Assembly: GCF_014137975.1 (NCBI RefSeq) | Contig: NZ_JACGWZ010000001.1 | Location: 620,001 to 684,000, forward strand | Origin: Halosaccharopolyspora lacisalsi | Lineage (GTDB): Bacteria; Actinomycetota; Actinomycetes; Mycobacteriales; Pseudonocardiaceae | Reading direction: 5' to 3' | DNA length: 64,000 nt | In this document: positions 36,171-44,374 of the stretch, in pieces | Layout: each line of letters starts with the position of its first letter | How positions within the stretch are numbered: position 1 is the stretch's first letter | Notes under the pieces: generated by a model | What the model was told of the DNA's origin: nothing | What the model saw: only the letters and a program-made list of their open reading frames with translations | Databases searched by the model: none | Position numbers and translations under genes: made by a program

Positions 36171-36785
36171 ATGCCACAGGGACAGCCGGAGACCGTGCCC
36201 GACGACGGGATGACCACGCGCCAGCGCCGCAACCGGCCGCTGGTCATGGTGCACACCGGTGAGATGAAGGGGAAGTCCACCTCGGCCTTCGGGCTCGCGC
36301 TGCGCGGGTGGAACCAGGGCTGGCCGATCGGTGTGTTCCAGTTCGTCAAGTCGGCCAAGTGGCGCGTCGGCGAGGAGTCGGCCTTCAAGGCGCTGGGCAC
36401 GTTGCACGACGAGACCGGCCAGGGCGGCCCGGTCGAGTGGCACAAGATGGGCGAGGGCTGGTCCTGGACCCGCAAGAAGGCCACCGAGGAGGATCACGCC
36501 GCCTCCGCGCTGGAGGGCTGGCACGAGATCGCCCGGAGGCTGTCCGAGCAGCGCCACGGGCTCTACGTGCTCGACGAGTTCACCTACCCGCTGCACTGGG
36601 GCTGGGTCGACGTCGACGAGGTGGTGGCCACGCTGCGGGACCGGCCCGGACACCAGCACGTCGTCATCACCGGCCGCAACGCGCCGCAGGCGCTGATCGA
36701 CGCCGCCGACCTGGTCATGGAGACCTCGAAGGTCGCGCACCCGATGGACCGCGGCCAGAAGGGCCAGAAGGGCATCGAGTGGTGA
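36171..36785 (+). CDS. cobO: Cob(I)yrinic acid a,c-diamide adenosyltransferase
   Basis: Adds the 5'-deoxyadenosyl group to cobalt, CobA/CobO/BtuR type, 204 aa, cytosolic. The phosphate loop reads HTGEMKGKSTSAFGLALRG, and family motifs GEGWSWT and VLDEFTYPLHWGWVD are present, as is TGRNAPQAL. Its stop overlaps the cobB start by 4 nt, so both are translated from one message, as in mycobacteria (Rv2849c-Rv2848c order). Confidence 0.95.
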   Translation: MPQGQPETVPDDGMTTRQRRNRPLVMVHTGEMKGKSTSAFGLALRGWNQGWPIGVFQFVKSAKWRVGEESAFKALGTLHDETGQGGPVEWHKMGEGWSWTRKKATEEDHAASALEGWHEIARRLSEQRHGLYVLDEFTYPLHWGWVDVDEVVATLRDRPGHQHVVITGRNAPQALIDAADLVMETSKVAHPMDRGQKGQKGIEW

Positions 36786-38149
36786 GCAGGCTGGTGCTGG
36801 CCGCTCCGGGGTCCGGGCACGGCAAGACCACCGTGGCCACCGGCCTGCTGGCCGCGTTGCGGCGGCGCTCGACGCGGGTGGCCCCGTTCAAGGTGGGGCC
36901 GGACTACATCGACCCCGGCTATCACGGCATCGCCTCCGGGCTGCCCGGCCGCAACCTCGACCCCGTGCTCGTGGGCGAGGAGCGGATCGCACCGCTGTTC
37001 GCCCACGGGCGAGCCGGAGCCGAGCTGTCGGTGATCGAGGGCGTCATGGGGCTGTTCGACGGCCGGATCGACGGCCCCGGGGACGGTCCCGCCTTCGGGT
37101 CGACCGCGCACGTGGCCGCGCTGCTCGACGCGCCGGTGGTGCTCGTGGTCGACGCCAGGGGGCAGAGTCACAGCCTGGCCGCGCTGTTGCACGGGTTCCG
37201 GAGCTTCCACTCCCGGGTGCGCATCGCGGGAGTGATCCTCAACCGCGTCGGCTCCGAGCGCCACGAGCACGTGCTGCGCGAGGCCGCCGACGTGGCCGGC
37301 CTGCCGGTGCTCGGCGTGCTGCCGCGCACCGACGGGTTGAGCGTGCCGTCCCGGCATCTGGGGCTCGTCACGGCCGCCGAGCACGGTCACGAGGCGAACC
37401 GCGCCGTGGAGGAGATGGCCGACACGGTCGAGACGGGTGTCGACCTCGACGCCGTGGTGAGCCTGGCGGAGTCGGCGCCGGAACTGGACGTGGCCGCGTG
37501 GAAACCGCGGGACGTGGTCCGCACCGACGCTTCCTCCACGCGCCCGACGGTGGCGGTGGCGGGGGGACCCGCCTTCACCTTCGGCTACTCCGAGCACGTG
37601 GAACTGCTGGAGGCCGCCGGCGCCGAGGTCGCGGTGGTCGACCCGCTGCACGACGAGGCCCTGCCGCCGGGAACGGCCGGTCTGGTGCTGCCGGGTGGAT
37701 TTCCCGAACAGCACGCCGCCGAACTCTCGGCGAACGCCGCCCTGCGTCGCGAGATCGCCGCGTTCGCCGCCGAGGGGGCGCCGATCCACGCCGAGTGCGG
37801 CGGCCTGCTGTACCTGGCGAAGGAGCTGGACGGCCATCCGTTGTGCGGCGTGCTCGACGCGCGCGCCGAGATGTCGCCACGGCTGACCCTGGGGTACCGG
37901 GACGCGGTGGCCGCGAGCGATTCCGTGCTGTTCGAGCAGGGGGCCAGGGTCGGTGGTCACGAGTTCCACCGCACGGTCCTGCGGCCGGATCACGGTGAGC
38001 GGCCGGCCTGGTACTGGCGTCGCGACCGACCGGTCGCCGAGGGTTTCGTGCGCAGTGGCCTGCACGCTTCCTATCTGCACACGCATCCGGCCGGGCATCC
38101 CGAAGCCGTGGAGCGTTTCGTGGAGAGCTCCCGGCGCCACCGCGGGTGA
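36782..38149 (+). CDS. cobB: Hydrogenobyrinic acid a,c-diamide synthase (glutamine-hydrolysing)
   Basis: Amidates the a and c acetate side chains of the corrin ring; CobB/CbiA type, 455 aa. The N-terminal ATP domain has PGSGHGKTTVATGLL, FKVGPDYIDPGYH and IEGVMGLFDG. The C-terminal glutamine amidotransferase domain has the catalytic Cys in HAECGGLLYLAKEL and a late His (HASYLHTHPAGHP). GTG 36782 overlaps the cobO stop (GTGA). After it, 38150-38377 (228 bases) contains no cobalamin riboswitch; possible -10 boxes occur near 38201-38216. Confidence 0.95.
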   Translation: MSRLVLAAPGSGHGKTTVATGLLAALRRRSTRVAPFKVGPDYIDPGYHGIASGLPGRNLDPVLVGEERIAPLFAHGRAGAELSVIEGVMGLFDGRIDGPGDGPAFGSTAHVAALLDAPVVLVVDARGQSHSLAALLHGFRSFHSRVRIAGVILNRVGSERHEHVLREAADVAGLPVLGVLPRTDGLSVPSRHLGLVTAAEHGHEANRAVEEMADTVETGVDLDAVVSLAESAPELDVAAWKPRDVVRTDASSTRPTVAVAGGPAFTFGYSEHVELLEAAGAEVAVVDPLHDEALPPGTAGLVLPGGFPEQHAAELSANAALRREIAAFAAEGAPIHAECGGLLYLAKELDGHPLCGVLDARAEMSPRLTLGYRDAVAASDSVLFEQGARVGGHEFHRTVLRPDHGERPAWYWRRDRPVAEGFVRSGLHASYLHTHPAGHPEAVERFVESSRRHRG

Positions 38150-38377
38150 CCCCCGGTGGTGCCCGAAGTGGCGGCATTGCGGGGGCGCTCGGATCACACG
38201 ATACGGTCGGTACCCATAAGGGCGGCCGGAGAGCGGCGGACGGGTCACTCGATGTGCCCGGGTGTCACGGCTCGTGACGATCGCGTTGTCCGAACCGAAC
38301 GTGTCCGCAGTGGATGGAAGAGCCGGATCCGTCCACCGTGGCAGTACTTCCACCGCGGTAAAAGGAGAGCGACTCTC

Positions 38378-39859
38378 ATGACAGGGCGGATCTCGTTCAT
38401 CGGCGCCGGGCCTGGTGCGGCCGACCTGATCACGGTGCGCGGTGCTCGGCGCATCGGCGAGGCCGACGTGGTGATCTGGGCGGCGAGCCTGGTGACTCCC
38501 GAATGCGTCCGGGAGCACGCTCGCGCCGAGGTCGAGCTGGTCGACGCGACGCGCTTGACGGACGAGGCGGCGGTGGAGATCTACCGCCGTGCCGAACGTG
38601 ACGGTCTCCGAGTCGCGCGACTGCACTCGGGTGACCCCGCGCTGTGGGGAGCGATCCGCGAGCAGTACGCCGCGTGCACGCGCATGAATCTGTCCGTGGA
38701 GATCGTGCCGGGCGTGGCCGAGTTCTCGGCCGCGGCGGCGTCGGTCGGCGGGGAGATGACCTCGACCGAGTTCGCGCCCTCCGCGGTGATCACCCGGTTG
38801 GAGGGCGGCCGGACCTCGCTGCCCACCGGCGACCGCGTGCGGGAGTTCGTCCGGGACGGTACGACGCTGGCGCTGTCGGCTTCGGCGGCCCGTACCGGTG
38901 AACTCGTCGAGGAGTTGCGCGCAGGAGGCCACCCCGACGACGTTCCGGTCGTGGTCGCCTACAAGGTGAGCTGGCCGGACGAGCTCGTGCTGCGCACCAC
39001 GCTCGGCGAGCTGGAGTCCACCGTCAAGCAGCACAAACTGTGGCGGCACACGTTGTTCCTCGTCGGCCGGGCGCTCACCGAGGGCGAGACCCGGCGGCGC
39101 TACGGCAGGGCGAGCTCCGGTGGTTCCGGGCGCGCCGGTTCGGCGGCCCGCCGCTTCGCCGAACGCGGCTCGGGCCGCTCGGCGTCCTCCGACGCGGAGG
39201 ACGAGTCTCGGACGAACGACCCGGAAGCCGTGCCACGCCAGCGCGATGACGATCGCGGGGGCCGACCGGACTCCGATGTCGCCTGGTGGGCCGTGCGTGA
39301 CTGGCAGCAGAGCGCGCGGGGCGCCACCCGGATCGCCGCCGATCGCGTCGCCACGCGGCGTGCGCCTCAGCCCGACCTGTTCGGGCAGGAGCAGCCGACC
39401 GAGACGACCGAGGACGGTGCCACCGTCACGGCGCAGGACGTCGTGGCGGCGGCGATGCGTACCGGTAAGAAGGTCACCGAGTTCGAGAGCGCGGCCGAGC
39501 CGGAGCGGTCCTCCGGTGCCGGGAGCGATGCCGCGTCCGAACAGGACTCTCCGGGATCCGCACCGGCCGCGGTCGACGAATCCGCGGTCGACGAATCCGC
39601 GGTCGACGAATCCGCGGATACGGCCGTTTCCCCCGATGCTGCCGAGCAGCAGCCCGTCGGGGAGGAGACGACCGACCAGTCCACCTCGACGCGGACCCAG
39701 GCGACGCCGAAGTCCCGCTCCAGGGCGAAGTCCGCGGCGAAGCAGGGCGGCACGCGACAGACCACGTCCAAGTCGACCACCTCGAAGTCGGGCGCGAAGT
39801 CGGGCGGGAAGTCCCGGTCCCGCCCCTCGTCGGAGACCGGCGGGACGAAAAGCTCCTGA
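38378..39859 (+). CDS. cobM: Precorrin-4 C11-methyltransferase-like protein with long disordered tail
   Basis: SAM-dependent tetrapyrrole methylase domain (residues 1 to about 255): SFIGAGPGAADLITVRG, LHSGDPALWG, VEIVPGVAEFSAAAASVGGE, VAYKVSWPDE and KLWRHTLFLVG. These fit CobM, but it differs clearly from the second, shorter CobM-like protein at 60302-61045. Residues about 256-493 are a low-complexity tail: Ser/Arg-rich, then a possible conserved island (AWWAVRDWQQSARGATR, PDLFGQE), then acidic repeats and a Lys/Ser/Thr-rich end. AAAGGAG precedes ATG 38378. Which of the two CobM forms does the C11 step is unknown. Confidence 0.85.
   Translation: MTGRISFIGAGPGAADLITVRGARRIGEADVVIWAASLVTPECVREHARAEVELVDATRLTDEAAVEIYRRAERDGLRVARLHSGDPALWGAIREQYAACTRMNLSVEIVPGVAEFSAAAASVGGEMTSTEFAPSAVITRLEGGRTSLPTGDRVREFVRDGTTLALSASAARTGELVEELRAGGHPDDVPVVVAYKVSWPDELVLRTTLGELESTVKQHKLWRHTLFLVGRALTEGETRRRYGRASSGGSGRAGSAARRFAERGSGRSASSDAEDESRTNDPEAVPRQRDDDRGGRPDSDVAWWAVRDWQQSARGATRIAADRVATRRAPQPDLFGQEQPTETTEDGATVTAQDVVAAAMRTGKKVTEFESAAEPERSSGAGSDAASEQDSPGSAPAAVDESAVDESAVDESADTAVSPDAAEQQPVGEETTDQSTSTRTQATPKSRSRAKSAAKQGGTRQTTSKSTTSKSGAKSGGKSRSRPSSETGGTKSS
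39569..39613 (+). repeat. Three tandem 15-bp repeats in the cobM tail
   Basis: GCGGTCGACGAATCC occurs three times without gaps, encoding three Ala-Val-Asp-Glu-Ser units. The unit length keeps the reading frame, so copy number may vary between strains. Confidence 0.9.
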
Positions 39860-39970
39860 CCTCGTCATCCACAGCGGACTCCGTGGCCGTGGCAGACTTT
39901 CCGCGAGTGCGTCCGGACTTCGGATGCGATGGTGAGCACGTGATGCGGCAACCGAGACGAGGTGGGTGAC

Positions 39971-41176
39971 GTGACGGTCACGGTGATCGGCATCGATGGT
40001 GGCCCGCTCCCGGACGGAGCTGAGGAGGCCCTGCATTCGGCGCGGCTCGTCGTCGGCTCCCGGAGACACCTGGAAGCGCACGTGCCCGAGGGCACCCGCA
40101 CGCTCGAACTCGGGCCGTTCGATCCCGCGATGAACGCGCTCTCGTCACTGGCCGCAGGGGAGCTCGGCGTCGTGTTCGCCTCGGGTGATCCCGGCTTCTT
40201 CGGTGTGCTGCGCACGTTGCGGGAACGGGGCGTGCGCTGCTCGGTGCTGCCCGCGACCTCCAGCGTCCAGCAGCTGATGGCCCGCGTGGGGCGTTCCTGG
40301 GACGACGTGACGGTGGTCGCCGCCTACGAAGGGGACCTGAGCCGAGCCGCCAACGTCTGCCGGGCCCGTCCGGCCGTGGTGGTGCTGACCTCTCCGGGAG
40401 CGGGACCCGCGCAGCTCGGAACCGCGCTCCGGGGCTGGCGACGCAGCCTGACCGTGGGTGAGCAGCTCGGTGGTACCCACGAGCGACTGTCCACCGTGAG
40501 TCCCGAGGAAGCGGCTGAGCGGGCCTGGCAGGAACCCAACGTCGTGCTGTGCATGAGTGATCCGGACGCTGTCCCCCGGCGCGGGTGGTTCGCCGGTGGG
40601 GAACCGGTTCCGCCGGACGGATGGGCCCTGGACGAGAGCGAGTTCTCCCACCGCGACGGCACGATCACCAAGGCCGAGATCCGGGCCGTGGCCGTGGCCA
40701 AGCTGGCCCCGCGCCCGGGGGTGCTGGTCTGGGACGTCGGTGCCGGTTCCGGCTCGGTGGCGATCGAGTGCGCGCGGTTGGGCGCGGCGACCATCGCCGT
40801 GGAATCCGACGAGAGCCAGTCGGTGCGGATGGTCACCAACGCCGCCGGACACGGTGCGGACGTGCGGATCGAGGAGGGGACGGCACCGAAGGCGCTGCGT
40901 GAGCTGCCGAAGCCGGACGCGGTGTTCGTCGGCGGTGGTGAGTCGGAGGTGACCACCGCCTGCGCCTACGCCGGCGCCTCCCGCATCGTGGTGGCGCTGA
41001 CGACGCTGGACCGCGTGGCGGTGACCCGGGAGATCCTCGGTGGTGCGGGATACCGGGTGGAGGGCGTGCAGCTGTCGGCCAACCGGATCACCGAGCCGCC
41101 GGAATCGCGGCTGGAGGCCGCCGAGCCGGTGGTGCTGATCTCGGGCGTTCGCGTCGGCGAGCGGGACGGGCAGTGA
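39971..41176 (+). CDS. cobL: CobL-type precorrin-6Y methyltransferase (CbiE-CbiT fusion), paralogue 1
   Basis: Bifunctional C5/C15 methylation and C12 decarboxylation enzyme, 401 aa. The N-terminal CbiE-like domain has VIGIDGGPL, VVGSRRHLE and ASGDPGFFGVL; the C-terminal CbiT-like domain has the SAM loop VWDVGAGSGSVAIECARLG and TITKAEIRAVAVAKL. GTG 39971 is chosen as GAGGTGG lies 8 nt upstream. Its stop overlaps the cobE-like start by 4 nt. A second full-length CobL is encoded at 61042-62268, so the window carries two. Confidence 0.88.
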   Translation: MTVTVIGIDGGPLPDGAEEALHSARLVVGSRRHLEAHVPEGTRTLELGPFDPAMNALSSLAAGELGVVFASGDPGFFGVLRTLRERGVRCSVLPATSSVQQLMARVGRSWDDVTVVAAYEGDLSRAANVCRARPAVVVLTSPGAGPAQLGTALRGWRRSLTVGEQLGGTHERLSTVSPEEAAERAWQEPNVVLCMSDPDAVPRRGWFAGGEPVPPDGWALDESEFSHRDGTITKAEIRAVAVAKLAPRPGVLVWDVGAGSGSVAIECARLGAATIAVESDESQSVRMVTNAAGHGADVRIEEGTAPKALRELPKPDAVFVGGGESEVTTACAYAGASRIVVALTTLDRVAVTREILGGAGYRVEGVQLSANRITEPPESRLEAAEPVVLISGVRVGERDGQ

Positions 41177-41583
41177 GCGACCGTCCGCTCGCGATCGGTC
41201 TCGGCGCGTCCAGTGGTGCTCCGCGTACGGCCGTGACCGAGGTGCTGGCGCGGCTCGTCGACGAGTCCGTGCTGTCCCCGCGAGCGGTACGAGCCTTCGC
41301 CACCGTCGAGGCCCGGGCCGGTGACCCGGCGATCCTGGAGGCCGTGCGGCGGTGTTCGTCGGACGGCGCGGTGCCGTTGTGGCCCTACCCGGCCGCGGAG
41401 CTGGCCGGGGTAGCGGTTCCCGGCCCCAGCGAGCTCGTGCGTGCCGAGATCGGCATCTCCAGCGTGGCCGAGGCGGCCGCGTTGCGGGCCGCCTCGGAGT
41501 GGGGAGCGGGCGCCGAGCTCGTGGCCGGGAAGACCAGGGGTGACCGCGTCACCGTCGCCGTCGCACGTATCGGGACTGCCTGA
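41173..41583 (+). CDS. cobE: CobE / CbiG C-terminal domain protein
   Basis: Product of 136 aa matching the CobE/CbiG-C fold: IGLGASSGAPRTAV at the start, FATVEARAGDPAILEA, and GISSVAEAAALRAA. In the anaerobic route the full CbiG opens the C20/C1 lactone and releases acetaldehyde; stand-alone CobE has an unclear role. It is translationally coupled to cobL1. With CbiD present and CobF not seen, it may take part in C1 deacylation; this is inference. Confidence 0.85.
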   Translation: MSDRPLAIGLGASSGAPRTAVTEVLARLVDESVLSPRAVRAFATVEARAGDPAILEAVRRCSSDGAVPLWPYPAAELAGVAVPGPSELVRAEIGISSVAEAAALRAASEWGAGAELVAGKTRGDRVTVAVARIGTA

Positions 41584-41602
41584 GCGGACCGCTCGGGACC
41601 TC

Positions 41603-41872
41603 TCAGGTGGGGATGTACACCTGGGTGTGCTGACGTTCGCCGATCTCGCCCGAGGCGGTGACGAGCAGTTCGTGGGACAGGTTCGACAGGGCGCGGGCCG
41701 CCGCGATCTCGTCGCCGATCTGCGGAACGTCCGGGTCCTCCGGGTGGCGCCGCGCCGTGCCGTGGCCGTGCACGATCCGGCCGCCGCCCGTCGTCATGCT
41801 CACGTCGGCCGTGGTCTCGGCTCCTGCCTCGACGACCCGCATGTCCAGGGTGAGGATCCTGTTCTCGTTCAT
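41603..41872 (-). CDS. DUF1876-type small protein
   Basis: Product of 89 aa. The strand-rich start (ILTLDMRVVEAGAETTADVSMTTGG), HGHGTARRHPEDPDVPQIGDE and ALSNLSHELLVTA match the DUF1876 family, thought to have a dsRNA-binding-like fold and unknown function. GGAGGCGACC precedes ATG 41872. It lies convergent to the cobE gene with a 20-bp gap. Confidence 0.85.
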   Translation of the reverse strand: MNENRILTLDMRVVEAGAETTADVSMTTGGGRIVHGHGTARRHPEDPDVPQIGDEIAAARALSNLSHELLVTASGEIGERQHTQVYIPT

Positions 41873-42023
41873 GGTCGCCTCCCATGACGTCGGGACTCCA
41901 TGATGCGCCTGATGAGGCCGTGATGCGACCGAACGGAGTGACACCGACACCCGGATGGTGGAACTCCTCGGCGCCGTCGAGCGCCGATCGCGGTGGGAGC
42001 GCTTCGGGGGCGAGGAGGGGTCG

Positions 42024-42734
42024 ATGAAGTTCGGTGTCAACATCGTCAACCACGGCTGGGTGGCCGAGCCCGAGCACTTCCGCGGTTGGGCGCGGTTCCC
42101 GGAGTGGGCGGGGCTCCACGCGGCCCTGGTCTCCGACCACGTCGCGGTCACCCCCGATGTCGCCGAGCCCTAACCCGCGCCGTTCTCCGATCCGTTCACC
42201 ACGCTGTCCTGGTTCGCGGGCATGACCGAGCGCATCGAGCTGGGCACCACCGTGACCGTGCTGCCCTGCCGGAACCCGCTGCTGACGGCTCGCGTCGCCG
42301 CCAACATCGACCGGTTCAGCGACGGGCGCCTGATCCTCGGGGGCGGGGCGGGGCGGGCCGAGCGGGAGTTCGAAGCCCTGGGGGTGCCCTTCGGCGAACG
42401 TGGTGCGATCACCGACGAGTACCCCACCGCGACCCACCGGCTGTGGGAGCGGCGGGAAGCTTCCTTCTCGGGGGAGTACATCTCCTTCCGCGACGTCGCC
42501 GCAGCGCCGCGTCCGGTACGCGAGCCCCACCCACCGATCTGGGTCGGAGGGTCGAGCCGGGCGGCCATTCGCCGGGCCGTGCGGCACGGCACCGCCTGGC
42601 ACCCCGTCTTCCCGACGCTGGACTGGCTGCCCGTGCTGCGCGCCACGCCCGAGCAGGACCAGCGCACTCTCGAAGCCCTCGCCGAGCACGTCCTCGACCT
42701 CGCCGCCGAAGCTCCGCGCCAGCAGCCCCGTTAA
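42024..42734 (+). pseudogene. F420-dependent LLM-class oxidoreductase, broken
   Basis: A luciferase-like monooxygenase family gene starting MKFGVNIVNHGW with SDHVAVTPDVAEP, then TAA at 42171-42173 where the family usually has Tyr (EPYPAPF). The same frame continues for 187 codons with good family sequence (RIELGTTVTVLPCRNPLLTARVA, FEALGVPFGERG, PPIWVGGSSRAAIRRA). The C-terminal region is also short and lacks the usual last helices. One base change (TAC to TAA) would explain the stop, but the shortened end suggests real decay. Confidence 0.85.
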
Positions 42735-42774
42735 GTGTGAATTTTTTCACTTTTTCTGCAGTGCTAAAGTGAAA
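42733..42774. promoter_or_regulatory. AT-rich operator-like repeats
   Basis: TTTCACTTT (42745-42753) and AAAGTGAAA (42766-42774) form a perfect 9-bp inverted repeat with a 12-nt spacer. A near copy AAGTGTGAA lies at 42733-42741. The second arm overlaps TAAAGT (42765-42770), a -10 box ending 6 nt before ATG 42777. The AT content stands out from the surrounding sequence. Confidence 0.55.
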
Positions 42775-42776
42775 CC

Positions 42777-42884
42777 ATGATTTCGCTTGACGGAATGAGG
42801 CGTACCCAGGCACGATGCCTGTCAATGGTGCGGGCCTGTGCGCTGGGAACGAGGGTCCTAGGCTGGCCGCATGGCATTGGTTGA
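42777..42884 (+). CDS. Small leaderless ORF, 35 aa
   Basis: Unknown. The peptide begins MISLDGMRRTQARCLSMVR and is basic, with two Cys (14 and 21). It has the same leaderless geometry as several neighbours (TAAAGT, 6 nt, ATG) and an inverted repeat over the promoter. Its stop lies 14 bases inside the aminotransferase gene in another frame, so reading it would pass over the start of that gene. It may be a regulatory leader, a small protein, or a remnant of a lost gene. Confidence 0.35.
   Translation: MISLDGMRRTQARCLSMVRACALGTRVLGWPHGIG
42859..42864 (+). promoter_or_regulatory. -10 element (TAGGCT) for leaderless aminotransferase
   Basis: TAGGCT lies 6 nt before ATG 42871 with no Shine-Dalgarno. 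It sits inside the 35-codon ORF. Confidence 0.5.
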
Positions 42885-43971
42885 ACGTTCCCTCCTCGGG
42901 CCGGGCCCCTCCAACACCTACCCGGAGGCCACGGCAGGACTCGCCGCTCCGCTGCTGGGGCACCTCGATCCCGACTTCCTGGCGATGCTCGACGAGACGG
43001 GAAACCGGCTGCGCGCGGTGTGGGGCACCGAGAACCTCCGGACGCTGCCGCTGTCGGGCACCGGCTCCATCGGGATGGAGGCGGCCTTCGTCAACTTCGT
43101 CCGTCCCGGTGACGTCGTCGTGGTCGCCGTGAACGGACTGTTCGGTGAACGGATGTGCGATGTCGCCGACCGCTACGGCGCCGAGGTCGTGCGCGTGGAC
43201 CACCCCTGGGGGCAGCCCGTGGACGTCCAGCGCGTCCTCGACGCGCACCCGTCGCCGGCCCTCGTCGCCGCCGTGCACGCCGAGACCTCCACCGGCGCGC
43301 GCAGCGACCTCAAGCACCTCGGCACCGCCCTGCGCGAGCGCGACGAGCGCACCCTGCTGCTCGCCGACTGCGTGACCTCCATCGGCGGCGAGGAGATCGC
43401 TCTCGACGACTGGGGCGTGGACATCGCCTACGCGGGTACGCAGAAGTGCCTCGGCGTGGCTCCGGGACTGGCTCCGTTCACCGTCTCCGAGCGCGCGTGG
43501 CAGCGTCGGGTGGAAAGGCCCACGACCTGGTACCTCGACCTCGGGCTCATCGGCAACTACGTCACGGGTGGCTCTTCGGGTGGCCGCGCCTACCACCACA
43601 CGGCACCGACCGCGATGGTCGCTTCGCTGCACGCCGGGCTCGGACGGATTCTCGACGAGGGCATGCCGGCGGTCGCCGCGCGCCACCGCGAGGCGGGTGC
43701 GGCGTTGCAGGACGGTTTGCGCGAGATGGGGTTGGAGCTGTTCGCCTCCGAAGGACACCGGCTGAGCCAGCTCACCAGCGTGGTGGTGCCGGAAGGAGTG
43801 AACTCCGGCGACGTGCGCAAGCGACTGCTGACCGACTACGACATCGAGATCGGTGGAGGTGCCGGGCAGTACGCCAACAGCGTCTGGCGCATCGGTCTGA
43901 TGGGCCACAACGCGCGCCTCGACCGCGTCGAGATGCTGCTGGGGGCGCTCAAGCGGGTTCTCGGCCGCTGA
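42871..43971 (+). CDS. Class V aminotransferase (alanine/serine-glyoxylate type)
   Basis: PLP-dependent aminotransferase, 366 aa, cytosolic. Motifs: GPGPSNTYPEA at the start, LSGTGSIGMEAAFVNFV, DCVTSIGGEEI, and the PLP Lys in YAGTQKCLGVAPG. The C-terminal substrate-binding part (VWRIGLMGHNARLDRV) fits alanine- or serine-glyoxylate aminotransferases, including PucG-like (S)-ureidoglycine-glyoxylate forms. The exact pair of substrates cannot be told from sequence. It is followed by a terminator. Confidence 0.9.
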   Translation: MALVERSLLGPGPSNTYPEATAGLAAPLLGHLDPDFLAMLDETGNRLRAVWGTENLRTLPLSGTGSIGMEAAFVNFVRPGDVVVVAVNGLFGERMCDVADRYGAEVVRVDHPWGQPVDVQRVLDAHPSPALVAAVHAETSTGARSDLKHLGTALRERDERTLLLADCVTSIGGEEIALDDWGVDIAYAGTQKCLGVAPGLAPFTVSERAWQRRVERPTTWYLDLGLIGNYVTGGSSGGRAYHHTAPTAMVASLHAGLGRILDEGMPAVAARHREAGAALQDGLREMGLELFASEGHRLSQLTSVVVPEGVNSGDVRKRLLTDYDIEIGGGAGQYANSVWRIGLMGHNARLDRVEMLLGALKRVLGR

Positions 43972-43993
43972 GGCGGTACGAACCCTCTCGTCG

Positions 43994-44029
43994 GCGCCCG
44001 GTCACTGCACGGCAGCGGCCGGGCGCTTT
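43994..44029 (+). terminator. Terminator after aminotransferase gene
   Basis: GCGCCCGG (43994-44001) pairs with CCGGGCGC (44019-44026), followed by TTT. The loop is 17 nt and may fold further. It insulates the riboswitch region downstream. Confidence 0.75.
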
Positions 44030-44144
44030 GCCGTCCGCTTCCGGCGATCGGACTCACATTCGGTCGAGGCCGCCTCGGCTGAACAGGGCAAATATCCTCG
44101 GACGAGCCGACGGGGCGGAAGCGGGGAATTGACCTGTCGTCCCG

Positions 44145-44335
44145 AACTGGGACACGATGCTTCGGCTGCCCGCGCAGGAACCCGGTGCGAATCCGGGACG
44201 GTCCCGCCACTGTGACCGGGGAGCGGACCCCGCCGCACGACCACGGTTCGAAAGCCGGAAGGTCAGGGGCTCCGCCGCGATCCGGAAGTCAGGACACTCG
44301 CAGGGCAGCCCGTGTCGTGACCACGACACGGGCAG
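44145..44335 (+). promoter_or_regulatory. Cobalamin riboswitch upstream of the NiCoT transporter gene
   Basis: Core pieces: GGAACCCGGTGCGAATCCGGG (44177-44197), GCCACTGTGACCGGGGAGC, and B12 box AAGTCAGGACACT (44286-44298). An 11-bp hairpin (44308-44318 with 44323-44333) follows and is the likely expression platform before the AGGAGG site. The rest of the 403-base gap (43972-44374) holds only the terminator of the preceding gene and the likely promoter near 44090. Confidence 0.94.
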
Positions 44336-44374
44336 GAGCCCCCTAGGGCGGGAGAACCCAGGAGGTCCACGGAC

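Noticed and set aside
38150-38377. A fourth cobalamin riboswitch before the long cobM gene
   Set aside because: No match to the GCCGGTGCGAATCCGG-type core or the AGTCAGGACAC box is present in this 228-base gap.
39569-39613. Mini CRISPR-like or mobile repeat
   Set aside because: Three 15-bp units are directly adjacent with no spacers and stay in the cobM reading frame; this is an internal coding repeat.
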